Positions 36,196-48,719 of a DNA stretch of 64,000 nt are shown here, piece by piece. Below the pieces are notes generated by a model. That model made no database searches. It was not told the origin of the DNA and saw only the letters and a list, made by a program, of their open reading frames with translations. The position numbers and the translations under genes were made by a program. Within the stretch, counting starts at the first letter, position 1; each line of letters starts with the position of its first letter. The DNA comes from Paralvinella palmiformis (Eukaryota; Annelida; Polychaeta; Terebellida; Alvinellidae). The stretch lies in NCBI GenBank assembly GCA_025642065.1, contig JAODUP010000150.1:186001-250000 (forward strand), read 5' to 3'.

Positions 36196-37195
36196 GGTAA
36201 TAAGAGTATTTCCCAGGACGGGGAAATTGGGAATTACTGGGAAATTCAAGTGAGTCATGAAAAAACTGTTAAACAAGCCGACGACCTCCCAAATACGAAA
36301 CCTGGTCCACAACGTTGGTCTCTGTAATAAAGCCAAGCATCTGGAAGAGCAGCTCAAACCTATTGCTGCGGCAATGGATAGCCTACAATCAGACACAGCT
36401 ACAATTGCAGATGCTTGTGAGCAGTGGTGTGCCATTTTCTTACATACAGACAATGTGCTGGAACCTCACAAAGCAAAAATCATGAAGAGATTTAACCAAG
36501 CTATGACACCTACACATTATCTCACCAACATGCTTCACCAATCTATTGTGGTAGAAATCTACATCCGGAACATATAGAGACTGCTCAGGAGTATGTATTA
36601 GACATATGATATTACTCTGCTTAAGGCACTGGGACATGATGCTACACGAGCCAAGACAAAACCTATAGTGTGGTGGAAGTGTATTGTATCATCTGAGTCA
36701 GTGTCACATGAGTTGTCATCACTTGCATTGAAATTACTTTCTCTACCAGCCAGTGCAACATCCATGGAGTGAATCTTCTCAAACTTTGGACTAAAACAGA
36801 CAAAGTTGAGAAATCGCTTTGGACTGGATAAAGCCTCTAAGTTGGTTATGTGTTATAGGTGCCTTCGTGGGAAGGTGGACATAGATTGATAATTTGTTTT
36901 GTGTGACTCACTGACTGATAATAACAAATCTGTGAATATGTTCAATAAATATATATACTGATACACGTTAAGTTTCTTATTTGTATTATCATAACATGAA
37001 GGAATGATATATTGGTTAGTTATAAAAATAACAATGAATGGAAGAGCAAAACTGAAAAATATTACATTAATAATGTGCAAAAATTTTATTTCCTGGTAGA
37101 TCTATTTCCCACTTAATTTAGGAGTATTGGACAGGGCGGTATTTCCTGGGAAATACTGCCCGGTGATTACCACTCGTATTTCCTGGACAACCCTG
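36196..37195 (+). pseudogene. hAT transposase remnant (C-terminal dimerisation region)
   Basis: A single continuous frame (36257-36889) with three in-frame stops and no frameshift. It encodes LHTDNVLEPHKAKIMKRF and, near the end, LALKLLSLPASATSME, a stop, then IFSNFGLKQTKLRNRFGL and LVMCYRCLRG. This is the hAT C-terminal dimerisation signature (LLSLPASTASxERVFSxxGxxxTKxRNRLG). The stop in the ER/I motif looks like CGA to TGA. The flanks carry GTATTTCC-rich repeats, including a GGGCGGTATTTCC hairpin at 37134-37161. The N-terminal BED finger and first catalytic residues are missing. Confidence 0.8.
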
Positions 37196-37229
37196 GTCAA
37201 ATACATTAAAATGTTACCAATAACTGGTT

Positions 37230-37417
37230 GCTGACAGCTGTCTGTTTTATGCCCACTTTTGTGCACATTGTAGGGTAAATGGGCTGAGCAACATCCATAG
37301 GTTATGAAGCGAAGTCAAAGACGAAACACCTTTTATATATGTCCATGCCGAGATTTGAACTTGGGTGGTAGTGATCTGTGGTCCAACGTGCTATCAGTTA
37401 CACCACAGAGGCGCCCC
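37230..37417 (-). mobile_element. tRNA-derived SINE family 2, minus-strand copy
   Basis: The complement starts GGGGCGCCTCTGTGGTGTAA (A-box region), has AAGTTCAAATCTCGGCATGG (B-box) and ends in the family's TTGTGCAC body and GTGGGCATAAAAC end. It matches 17699-17885 across its length. Confidence 0.8.
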
Positions 37418-37875
37418 TTCTCTATTATTGCATCTATTATCGCATACATTTTCCAGTTCATATGAATTAGTGTTCTGTAACTTTCAAAAATCGTAATAAA
37501 TTAAAGCATACCATAAAGTTATGTGGTTGCTACCACCACAAGCAGAACTCCCCTTATTCGGATAACTGGCCAACTGGTATAAACAATGGTAGAATCATTT
37601 CTGATATAAACTATTCTCTAGCAAACTGTCTGTCTGGACAATACAGTTAGAGTATAACAAATACATAAATATATTTACAGAGATGGACAATTACACAAGC
37701 AGTGGGCCTAACAATACATTCTTGTATACATTTGGACTTGTAGGCTATAATCTTACACCCTCGTTACATAGCAGAATGAACTTATGCCAGCCAACTGCGT
37801 AAATAGTATATTTGTTATAATAATAATATAGAAATCATTCCAACTGTTGTATCAGAGTGAAGGAGGACATACAAA

Positions 37876-38840
37876 AACCACAATAATATTTCAGTAATGC
37901 TACACCTCTCTGATTGGTTTGACATATCGGACACAGCAATCACTTGGATCCACTTATTTTTAACAAATAGGTCTCGATCAATAAAAATAAGAAACTGTTT
38001 TTCAGAGGCAGTTCCAATGTTTTGCAGCATTCCCCAACGCTCTATTCTTGGACCACTGCTGTTTATTTTGTATACCACACCAATAAGCTCTCTTACTCAC
38101 AAATTAGGCCATCATTTATATGCAAATGACATCTGAGTAATGGCAAGTATACACATCTTTATCTACAGCAGACACGGATCTTTCTCTTAGTTATACACAG
38201 CTAGGTGATATATCTGGCTGGGTAACAAACAATAGACTCGAGCTCAATGGAGACAAAACATTGCGGCAAAGTTACTCGTTTCTTCCCTATGCCCATGCCT
38301 AATCATGGCATCACACCATTACACGCTGTACGCAATCTTGGTGTTATACTTGATAACGATTTTAATTTCAGAAAACATATTTCTCTGACATGTTGGTGGT
38401 GCTTCTATCATATTCATAACCTTTGCCATATTCATCACTATGTTTCTGTTCCCAAAACCATGGCTACAGCACTCATTATTAGTAGGCCTAATTACTGCAA
38501 CTCTCTTCTTTATAACATCTCATCTAGTGATATTGCAAAACTTCAATGCATTCAGAACTGCTTAGCTAGGGTTGTCATATCTATTTTCCATGCTTTCTCT
38601 GGCACCCAAGCCCAGAGGGCTCCGTTCATCTGTTCCCGGGGTTAAAACTCCTGCTGGCACTCGTGCTTTTTCAGTTGGTGTCCCTACTCTTTGGAACTCG
38701 CTCTCTGAACATGAAATTTTGCATCCTACCTCAACTATGAGATTCCCCAACCCCTGTAGTAGGTGCGCCACTGAGCTCAATTCTTATAGAAAATATTGGC
38801 ACTATAGAAGTTTGTTATTATTATTACCATGTTAAGAACA
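37876..38840 (+). pseudogene. L2-type LINE RT remnant with mutated catalytic site
   Basis: The frame shows LHLSDWFDISDTAITW, SILGPLLFILYTTPISSL (motif B end) and HHLYANDI, where YADD has become YAND, so the polymerase is dead. After a frameshift, VRNLGVILDNDFNFRKHIS and IISRPNYCNSLLYNI follow. An internal deletion at about 38590 joins the C-terminus (VKTPAGTRAFSVGVPTLWNS). The 5' half of ORF2 is absent. Confidence 0.82.
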
Positions 38841-38879
38841 TCCACTGTCTAAACAATCTCATTGCAACAAATTCTTGTA

Positions 38880-39015
38880 TATATTAATGTCTTTGTTGCA
38901 TCTTGCATGGACTATTATAACTCCACTTTAAGTAGGATATTATTCATTACCTACAAATACTTGGAAATATTATCATAAAACTAAAATTTCTTCAAAACTG
39001 GATAAGCATGACTCT
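38880..39015 (+). pseudogene. Small L2-type fragment
   Basis: ATGTCTTTGTTGCATCTTGC and TGGACTATTATAACTCCACT match the 14340-14390 part of the L2 copy (VxAFVxSRxDYYNSL). Degraded, next to a (CA)n tract at 39022-39048. Confidence 0.5.
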
Positions 39016-39016
39016 A

Positions 39017-39021
<5 letters not shown>

Positions 39022-39047
<26 letters not shown>

Positions 39048-39048
39048 A
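39022..39048. repeat. (CA)n microsatellite
   Basis: About 13 CA units. Confidence 0.9.
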
Positions 39049-39973
39049 CTCGGCTCATTTGACTGATGTGTTTTATACAACAATATTAATTTTGTTTAAT
39101 TCACTGCAGTAGATTTTCAGGAGTATGCAACCAAATTAGGTCACTAAGGAAGTTATTTCACCTGTCAGTTTATCCAGTTATATCTAAATTTTTATTTCCT
39201 GTTAAAATGGATTTAATTGATTTTGTTTATTACAAAGATATCTGCATATCAGTGCTTTATCTTCAAACGTGTTCTGTATTAACAGTCACAGTATCTTGGA
39301 TTGATATTAATCAGGTGTAAACATCTCGACTTATGTGCAGCTGATTGCAAAACCATTTGTCATGTAATAAATGTAATAGATCATTTAAAAGTTGTTTATC
39401 AAAATAAATGAAGTTTTTACCTAAACAACTAAATAAATTCATATCTTAGAAATAAAATATTATTGGGACTGATTAATGTCTCCAAATACTCCCCCCCCCC
39501 ACATATGAGGATGAACATAATATAAAGGTATTCATGATAACTCCAGCCCACAATAACTATACATATTCTAAATACACATGTCCATATAACAGTATAGAGG
39601 TAGGTGTGGACAATGGCTTGGGTTTGAAGGGGATGTATCACCTACCCAAAATCTATGCCCCTGGGTGATGATACAAGGTTATGGGTGTAGGCTGACACAT
39701 AAAAGACACCTGTAAACATATAAAAATATCTATGATGGCAATATCTAATTATATGCTCATCACCTAACGTGTCTAAAATGCTATAACAATTAATTTATAA
39801 TAAATGTATGTATACTTAAAGCCAACTAAACTGAACGCTTGAGTACTGATATATATTAATAGACACAAAACAATATTTATATAATAATTCTTTTTTAAAC
39901 AATGAGTGACGCTACACAAAAGTGTTAAATTCTGATAATAAAACAAGTTAATCAGAGAAATCACTTTCTCTTG

Positions 39974-42578
39974 TTATCTTTCAAACAATACAACCAACTC
40001 ATAATGTCTTGTATGAGGGAACATGTCTACTGGGATAGCTTTGGTTGGCAGAAATGGTTCACCAACAAACTCTTCATTAATTGGACAACACAACCTGAAA
40101 TAAAAACACCAATGAATACAAACCAAAACACAGATCAACCACAACAATATGATACATATATTTTCAATTAAAACTTAATTAAGTGCAACCATTTAATAAC
40201 TTGAACTATGTCATAAGGAAAAATCTGTCAATTCTTGCTCTAAATTTAACATTTTTAAGCAAACTAAAATTCACTCATCCCATGACATAAGCTTTTTTTA
40301 TATAGAAACAAGATATTGTAGGTCTTGAAATAAAAAAGTTGCTATTCTTGTTCAGAAAATTTATTAACTTTCACACAACAGAAACATCTATAAATCTAAT
40401 CTATTTGTAACCACCAGACTACCGGTATTGTTTTTTTTTATTGTTGTAAGCATACCTACTTACTCGATCATATTGAACTGCATCCGACCAAGTGGCTTAC
40501 ATGATGCAAACACGACACGTCTGATGTTCTCACAACGTCTTAATGCTCTTGTCACTTTCTTACCTGAATCAAAAATCAGCACATCTTCATTATCAATGAA
40601 GATGTATTGACTATAAACCTCTACAACATTGGTCTCGCAGGAAAATGTGACTCCTTTTGGTTTAATAAGTATCCACCTGTCTGTCTTTCCAATGAGATAC
40701 AGAAAAAAAAACTACAGACATGAGAAACAAGTCAAGCATCAGTGTGAGGACAATCATTTGTGTGTGTAGTGTGTGGCCTCATCATTGATTAGACTTTGGG
40801 TATAGATGAGGGGAAATTCCCTAAGGAAATTATTTTTATCTGACCAAAGTTTTATTTAAGAATGAAAATTTCACATTATGGGATTGTCCTTCATGTTTGT
40901 AGAAATATAATTTGTGTGTATGTGTGTGTGTGATGCTTGACACAAGCAATGCCTTCTTATTGATTTGAGGTCTAGAAGAGGTTTCCTAAATCTTTTTTCC
41001 ACGTCATAAAAGGTGACTAAACACTATAATTCCTTCCTGTTCCTTATTTATCATCAGACTGTTCTCAATCAAATCCAAACAAGACAGCTAAAGGTAGCAT
41101 CAGAAATATAATTACCAACACCCCCCCTGCCAGGGTTCAATACAGCCACTATATCATCTTCTTCCTCAATGTGGTCTTGCAAAATCTGTGGTAGAAGCTT
41201 TTCTGCCAGACCTGAGAAGTATTCCGCGTTATATATACCTGTATATAATGAGAATCGGCACAATAATCACATCTTTTGTTACCAGAAGTCAAACGGCTAC
41301 AGAACTGTCAAAAAGTATGAACAATGTATCGTAGAAACAGCTATCCAGAGTTTTTACATAATCCACAATTTACAAAGAAATTTGACAGCCGGGGATGTCG
41401 GTAGAGTACACTGCCATAGAAATTTCAGAGAGTAAATTATCATTGTTGATAACTTTAAACGTAAAGAGGCTACCTCCGCAGAACAACGTTATTCCTGGTA
41501 ATGGTATATTATGATTTAAATACAACACTGATAAAGAAGATGAGTAAAACCTATCTCTTAAGACATAATTTACTGTAATTTGTTAATTACTCCTAACATT
41601 CTGCAACCCACAATTATTATTGTTATTAATTCAAATCAACAAAATGAAAAATGCTTTTCTCCCTATCTACATCCTGATAATCTTTTAAACAAATTTTATG
41701 TTCACTTTTAAAATTATCTCCAGAATTCTGAACACAATCGTTATATAATCTAAGCATATAAATGATGTACAGTTACTAAACTGATGAACGAAGAGAAAAC
41801 ATCATTTATTAGACAAATATTATATAGCCATTATTCATCAGAAGTCTGCAACCCGTGAACTTTTCAACTCGCTGAAGAGTGTCAAATGTAATCCATTCTG
41901 TTTAAGAATTTGTCTCTAACTAAAATAGCTTGTTTCTCAAGACTTACAGTATACAGTCTTACAGTCTTACAGTATACAGTCTTACAGTATACAGTCTTAC
42001 AGTATACAGTCTTACAGTATACAGTCTTACAGTATACAGTCTTACAGTATACAGTCTTACAGTATACAGTCTTACAGTATACAGTCTTACAGTATACAGT
42101 ATACAGTCTTACAGTATACAGTCTTACAGTATACAGTCTTACAGTATACAGACTTAGCACCTGAATATTTCAAGTGTTGTATATATGATGCTCTAATAAT
42201 GAGGCCCAACAGAGCTCAATCATGTAGAATACGTGAATAATAATAATAATAATAATAATACATGACATTTATATACTGGTAGTGCCCTATCCAGCTAGCT
42301 AGCCGCTCTAAGAAGCTTTACAGTATTATTATCCCTGACTTCGACCTGTTCCAATCCAGCACCATCTCAACCCTCCAGGAAGCATACAATGCATACTGTC
42401 ATTATAGGTGCAAAGCATTACCCGATAGTCAAACACAAAGTCATCACATCCTGTCGGGTTCTCATTTCTGGCTGACTGAACCAGTCGCCATATGACAGCA
42501 ATGCAGTTCCCAGAGCTTCGAACCTGCAACGTTTTCGCTTATGAGTCCTAGGCTCTTACTAACTGTGCTATTATGGCT

Positions 42579-42611
<33 letters not shown>

Positions 42612-42613
42612 GG

Positions 42614-42644
<31 letters not shown>

Positions 42645-42879
42645 AGTTAATGGATTTTATTTCCATTCACAGTTCAGTAATAGAATATATTACATAACTT
42701 GAACTACCAGTAATTGACTCCACAACAATAACATAACTCACCATTCCTCAAACAATTTTCTTTAGCATCATCTACAGCTGCTTGGACTCGTTCTATCCCA
42801 TAAACCTTCTTTACTCTATTTGCCATTAAAATACCTATTGTACCTGTGGCAAGAAACATTATGGGATGGATGTATTATC

Positions 42880-42910
<31 letters not shown>

Positions 42911-45900
42911 TCCGTATGTATGAGAGACTACATTACACATCCCACAATTCCATATTTTTGTCAGGTTCTTAAAACTGAGTGACTTGTTTATAATAATCTT
43001 AAAACTACATTACTGATTTATTCACACAATTGTTGTGATTGTACAACTAAAATATAACAAGTCCACACTTATTAATAATTAGTTCTGTATAAAGTGGTCT
43101 GTGTGTGTGTGTTGATTATATCATTTAGTTATATATTATGTTGATATAACAATCACCTGTTCCACAGCAGACGTCCAACAAGATGGTGTTATTCTTAAAC
43201 TGACAGAGTTCTTCTACTGTCTTGTAAAGGACTTCTGCTCCATGAAGGTTACACTGAAAGAACGACAGCGGATGAATCTGGAACTGGTTACCTAGCAATG
43301 TCTCCGTGATGTACATCTTGCCATGTAAATGTTTATATGACATCTCTGGTGTCGGATTATGATTGATCCATGCCCTAAACGACCAAAAAATTAATTCAGT
43401 ACTATCTGTACCTCGAAGCTACTGTCACCATCTATAAATATTATGTAATAAAGAAATGTTAATCTTCCATTCAATTCACCATAATTTGTTGTTAATTAAT
43501 CACACATTATGTTAATTAAGGGTTAATTTAAAAGACTGGTTCTCTTCAGTAGAACCAATAATGTAAACAGTTCATATAAGATAATAACACGTTCTTCAAC
43601 AGAGTTTATTAAATTCTGAAAACTTATATTAATTGGCCTACTTTGAATACATTTTAGTCAAATTTTTAACTATTGGCTGATTTATTTCCATCAGATCATA
43701 CCTAGGTGTTGCTAAAATATTGTAAAATAAAAACATTTTACACAAACAAAACACATCCTATTGCGTTTGATTGATGGTCATGATAATAGTTTACACAAAC
43801 ACCCACAGAAATGTTTTGAAAATAACAATGACGCAAATTAGATTATGTTATAGAACAACACCTTTAAAAATCAATAATCAGAGCTACTTGTAATACCACA
43901 CTTTCCATGTTGGATTCCTGATCTCAACAGCTAAAATAATAATACGGAAGATTACACCCTGCTAGTTAGGGAAACAGTAGGTGAGATATATATACACCCA
44001 CACACACACAAGTCCACTAGAAAATGACAAAACATTACAATTGTTGTTGTGTCATAAGAAGGTCTACAGGAGCTGCCCGTTAACAATGAAAAAATTACAG
44101 ACTTAGGTCATTTCACCATTAAAATTATCACGCTTAATTAGTTTATATAGAGCACTTCCTAATCTGGACATGAGACACAAACTTTGACAGAGATTATGTT
44201 TAACCTTTCCAGGCTGATGTATAATGCAATTACTCAACCATCAGAGAAGTATACAGCTTGCAATTTACAAAGCATAATTTATTCTCTCTCCCCTGCGTTG
44301 GAATGTACCACTAACACAGTCATTGGTACACAGAATCTCCTATTTGTGTTGTCTATCAGCAGGTCTGTACACACACACATTAATACTACCAGCTCACCTG
44401 TCACAACTGTCCACATACTGAGAGCATCTGTGTGCCCATCTCTATTAACACTACCACTATACCAGCTAAGCCATCACATCTGTCCCTATACTGGTAGTGA
44501 GGACAGCCCTACACATGCCAATTAACACTACAGCTAAGCCATCACATCTTTCCATATACCAGTAGTGAGGATAACCCTACACATATCAATTAACACTACA
44601 GCTAAGCCATCACGTCTGCCCGTATACCAGTAGTGAGGATAACCCTATACATGTCAATTAACACTATAGCTAAGGCATCACATCTGTCCATATACCAGTA
44701 GTGAGGATAGCCCTATACATGTCAATTAACACTATAGCTAAGGCATCACATCTGTCCATATACCAGTAGTGAGGATAGCCCTATACATGTCAATTAACAC
44801 TATAGCTAAGGCATCACATCTGTCCATATACCAGTAGTGAGGATAGCCCTATACATGTCAATTAACACTATAGTTAAGGCATCGCATCTGTCCATATACC
44901 AGTAGTGAGGATAGCCCTATACATGTCAATTAACACTATAGCTAAGGCATCACATCTGTCCATATACCAGTAGTGAGGATAGCCCTATACATGTCAATTA
45001 ACACTATAGCTAAGGCATCACATCTGTCCATATACCAGTAGTGAGGATAGCCCTATACATGTCAATTAACACTATAGTTAAGGCATCGCATCTGTCCATA
45101 TACCAGTAGTGAGGATAGCCCTATACATGTCAATTAACACTATAGCTAAGGCATCACATCTGTCCATATACCAGTAGTGAGGATAACCCTATACATGTCA
45201 ATTAACACTATAGCTAAGGCATCACATCTGTCCATATACCAGTAGTGAGGATAACCCTATACATGTCAATTAACACTATAGCTAAGGCATCACATCTGTC
45301 CATATACCAGTAGTGAGGATAGCCCTATACATATCAATTAACACTATAGTTAAGGCATCGCATCTGTCCATATACCAGTAGTGAGGATAGCCCTATACAT
45401 GTCAATTAACACTATAGCTAAGGCATCACATCTGTCCATATACCAGTAGTGAGGATAACCCTATACATGTCAATTAACACTATAGCTAAGGCATCACATC
45501 TGTCCATATACCAGTAGTGAGGATAACCCTATACATGTCAATTAACACTATAGCTAAGACATCACATCTGTCCATATACCAGTAGTGAGGATAGCCCTAT
45601 ACATATCAATTAACACTATAGCTAAGGCACCATATCTGTCCATATACCAGTAGTGAGGATAGCCCTATACATGTCCATTAACGCTACACTAACAGCTATT
45701 AGCCATCACATCTGTCCACATACTAAGGGCCACTCTAAGAGGTTAAGAATTGATTTCTTTGCTAAATAAAAAAACCTCATTTTGAATTATGTCTTAGATA
45801 CATCTTATTGAGGTAATTATTATACAGAACTTCTGAATGGCTCTGTTAAATATACAGTATTATTATTATTATTTATTGGAAATTTAAAAAAGATATTACA

Positions 45901-48680
45901 TTTTGTGTTGACATCTTAGAAGATTAGAAGAAAAAAATCCTGGTTCCATTAGTAATATATGATAATTAAATATAACATCCAAATCTTCAATATCTGAACT
46001 AAATAAATAAACAGAACAGTGTATTAATTATTTCTTGAGAGTGCAATTGTGAGCACCAAGCCTTATTTACTATCTCATTATAAAATCAATTAGTCAAACA
46101 TAAGACATTAACATACATTTAGATAGCTATAAGGAGGTGATAAATATAGCACTGACTGGTTATCTTTCCATTAAACCATTTGTGAAATTAGAATATAAAA
46201 CAATTATTGAATAGACATATTATTAAAGTTGGTTAACACAATCAGATTTCAAACACATTGTATATGACTGATTAGTGATTTATAATACAATATGAATTCT
46301 TATATCATATAATTATATCTGTAAATAATTAAACTACTACAATGAGAGGCATAGTTGAAGAAAAAAGAATATATATATATATATATATATATATGGAGAG
46401 AGAGATAGAAAGACTGACTTTAAACTAAAGCAACGTGTCTATATTTATAATATATTTCTTTAACTTTGATATTGAACCAAACATCTAAAAGAATGTCAGA
46501 TGTGAAGTTTTAATTGTCAGATGTGAAGAGTTAAATAGTCTGGATGCAAGAAATCAACCAATCCTGTTAACTGGATAAATAACTTGACTCACGATATTGG
46601 GAGGTGATCATTAGGACATTACCACTCCACCTTTTATATTATAGCTGCTATTCTGAACAGTGGAGGGGGGGAGTGATTCAGCTGGAGTACAATATAAGAC
46701 TGTAAATAATAAATATATAACAACTTTTCTGGGTAAATAAGCAGATCCACTATCAAGTGGGGGTGGCATTAAGAGATTGACGTCACCATTATAAACTCAG
46801 TTGCTGATAGCTAAGCATCAGTTCCACAATGGTTGATTATTGATTATGGTTACCATGGGGCTGTTTGAGGTAAACAGCACACCTATTGGTGCCTATCTAG
46901 GTTATGATCACCGAAACATGACGATATTCTGTGTGTACAACATGGTCACTGTTATATACGTGGATTAACCTTTAGATTAATGGTTTGGAGAACTATTTGG
47001 CTAGATTTTAGCACCAAATGATAATATGATGTATTATATTATGGTGTGCATGTAAAGTGGACTGGAATATTGGACTGAATTAAGTTGGTTAGTGTGTATA
47101 TACATGTTTAAAATATAAGCAGCTCTCTTATCAGGTGTGTGTGGGGGGGGGGGTGCGTGTGTGTGGTGTGTGAGCCCAGTGTGAAATATGGCACTAGCAT
47201 AGAATATCTCAAAGCATAAATTAAAACTCTGAACAATATGTCAGGGTGCTACATCGAGAAAAGATACTTTTTATATTGAGACATGTCTAATGTTTAATTT
47301 AAATCCCCAAACATCTGTATTGTTATATATCAGAAATAACATATTATGCTAAAATAACAAGTGATAATATTTTATGATGTGTATTTTTGCTTGTATATTG
47401 GTATATATTCTTATGAAATAAAGACAATGATGATTACTGTCATTATTTTAATGATGATGTAAATAATTATGTTTTAATTACATTCAGTACCTTCATAATA
47501 AATCTCCTAACAATGCTGTCTGTCAACATTTAATCTCGGCTAATATTTTACTGAACAGGAACAAAAATATACACAAATAGAAAGGAAAAGATGGAGAGAA
47601 TTAAACTTGCTATGATCACCATCACATTATGGAGTTCCATAATACAATATACACAAGGTAATGCCATAAACGTTTATCATATCATCACTTTATGTACTAT
47701 ATAAAAACATCACATATCCTTATAGCCTTCTAGTGAGCTCCGGTGGCCTAGCGGTTAAGCACCCGGCACTCGGTGCCAACGGTCGCAGGTTCGAACCCCG
47801 TAAGAGGTCGAAACTTTTCCAGGAATAATTTCTCGGGTCACTACATCGTGGGTGGCTGACCACGTTAAATGGCGCGGCCGTCTCCACTGGATTATTTAAA
47901 ATAAAGGGGGACGTTAAAAAAACCCTGAGGACGTAAAAACTCTGGCAGTGACCACCCTCAGGGTATTTCGGCTCCATCTTTCCATACTGCTCCCCTGTGA
48001 GTGGTGGGGGAGGGGTTTCTCAACCACTCAAACATAGAGGCTGTGCTGATTAAGCGACAGCCTGGGGATTCTCCCCGAACAACAAAACCAAACTAAACCT
48101 TACAGCCTTCAGTTTCGTGACCAATATTCGTGGAAACAGTTGAACACTTGACTTTATGTATTCCTTTTGGTGTGAAGTATGCGCTAAAATAATGTTTATG
48201 GGTGTACTAAGTCTTAACTTCTTATCTAGAAATGCGCTGAAACCGGCAAAAATTTCCCTTTTTATTGTTAGTGTTGGTATCGTCATCAGCATCATCATCA
48301 TCATCATTATCATCATTTTCATCACCATCACCATAAATTAGTATTGTACAAGAAACAAAGTAACAAAGGATGTTTCCTAGTAATAAGAACTAACATGGTT
48401 GACCATGTTAGTATAATCGGTGCCATAATTACTGAAATGAACATGGCCAACAAACATTCTCAAGTCGCTGTTCATTTTCCTAAAGGTGTCATAAACATGC
48501 AAGGATGCACCGAGGCATTCTTCCGGATGACTTGTCCAGATGATGACATCCTACAAGTGTACGACATACGCTTCTCCGAAGTAGAACCAGGACATCCGTG
48601 TACACAACAACAGCCAAGCGAAGCTATTATACCAAAGGAATTGACTGAGGTAGTTGACGTTTGCTAAAAGCTCTCTCATT

Positions 48681-48719
<39 letters not shown>

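Noticed and set aside
41882..42164. Open frames on both strands rich in Thr-Val-Tyr
   Set aside because: They are created by the near-palindromic 15-bp tandem repeat.
44453..45720. Possible CRISPR or tandem gene array
   Set aside because: The 68-bp units contain no spacers, no ORF and no RNA-gene hallmarks.
48156..48341. 61-residue Ile-rich frame before exon 2 of the nested gene
   Set aside because: It is intronic ATC/ATT repeat DNA upstream of a good TTAG acceptor.
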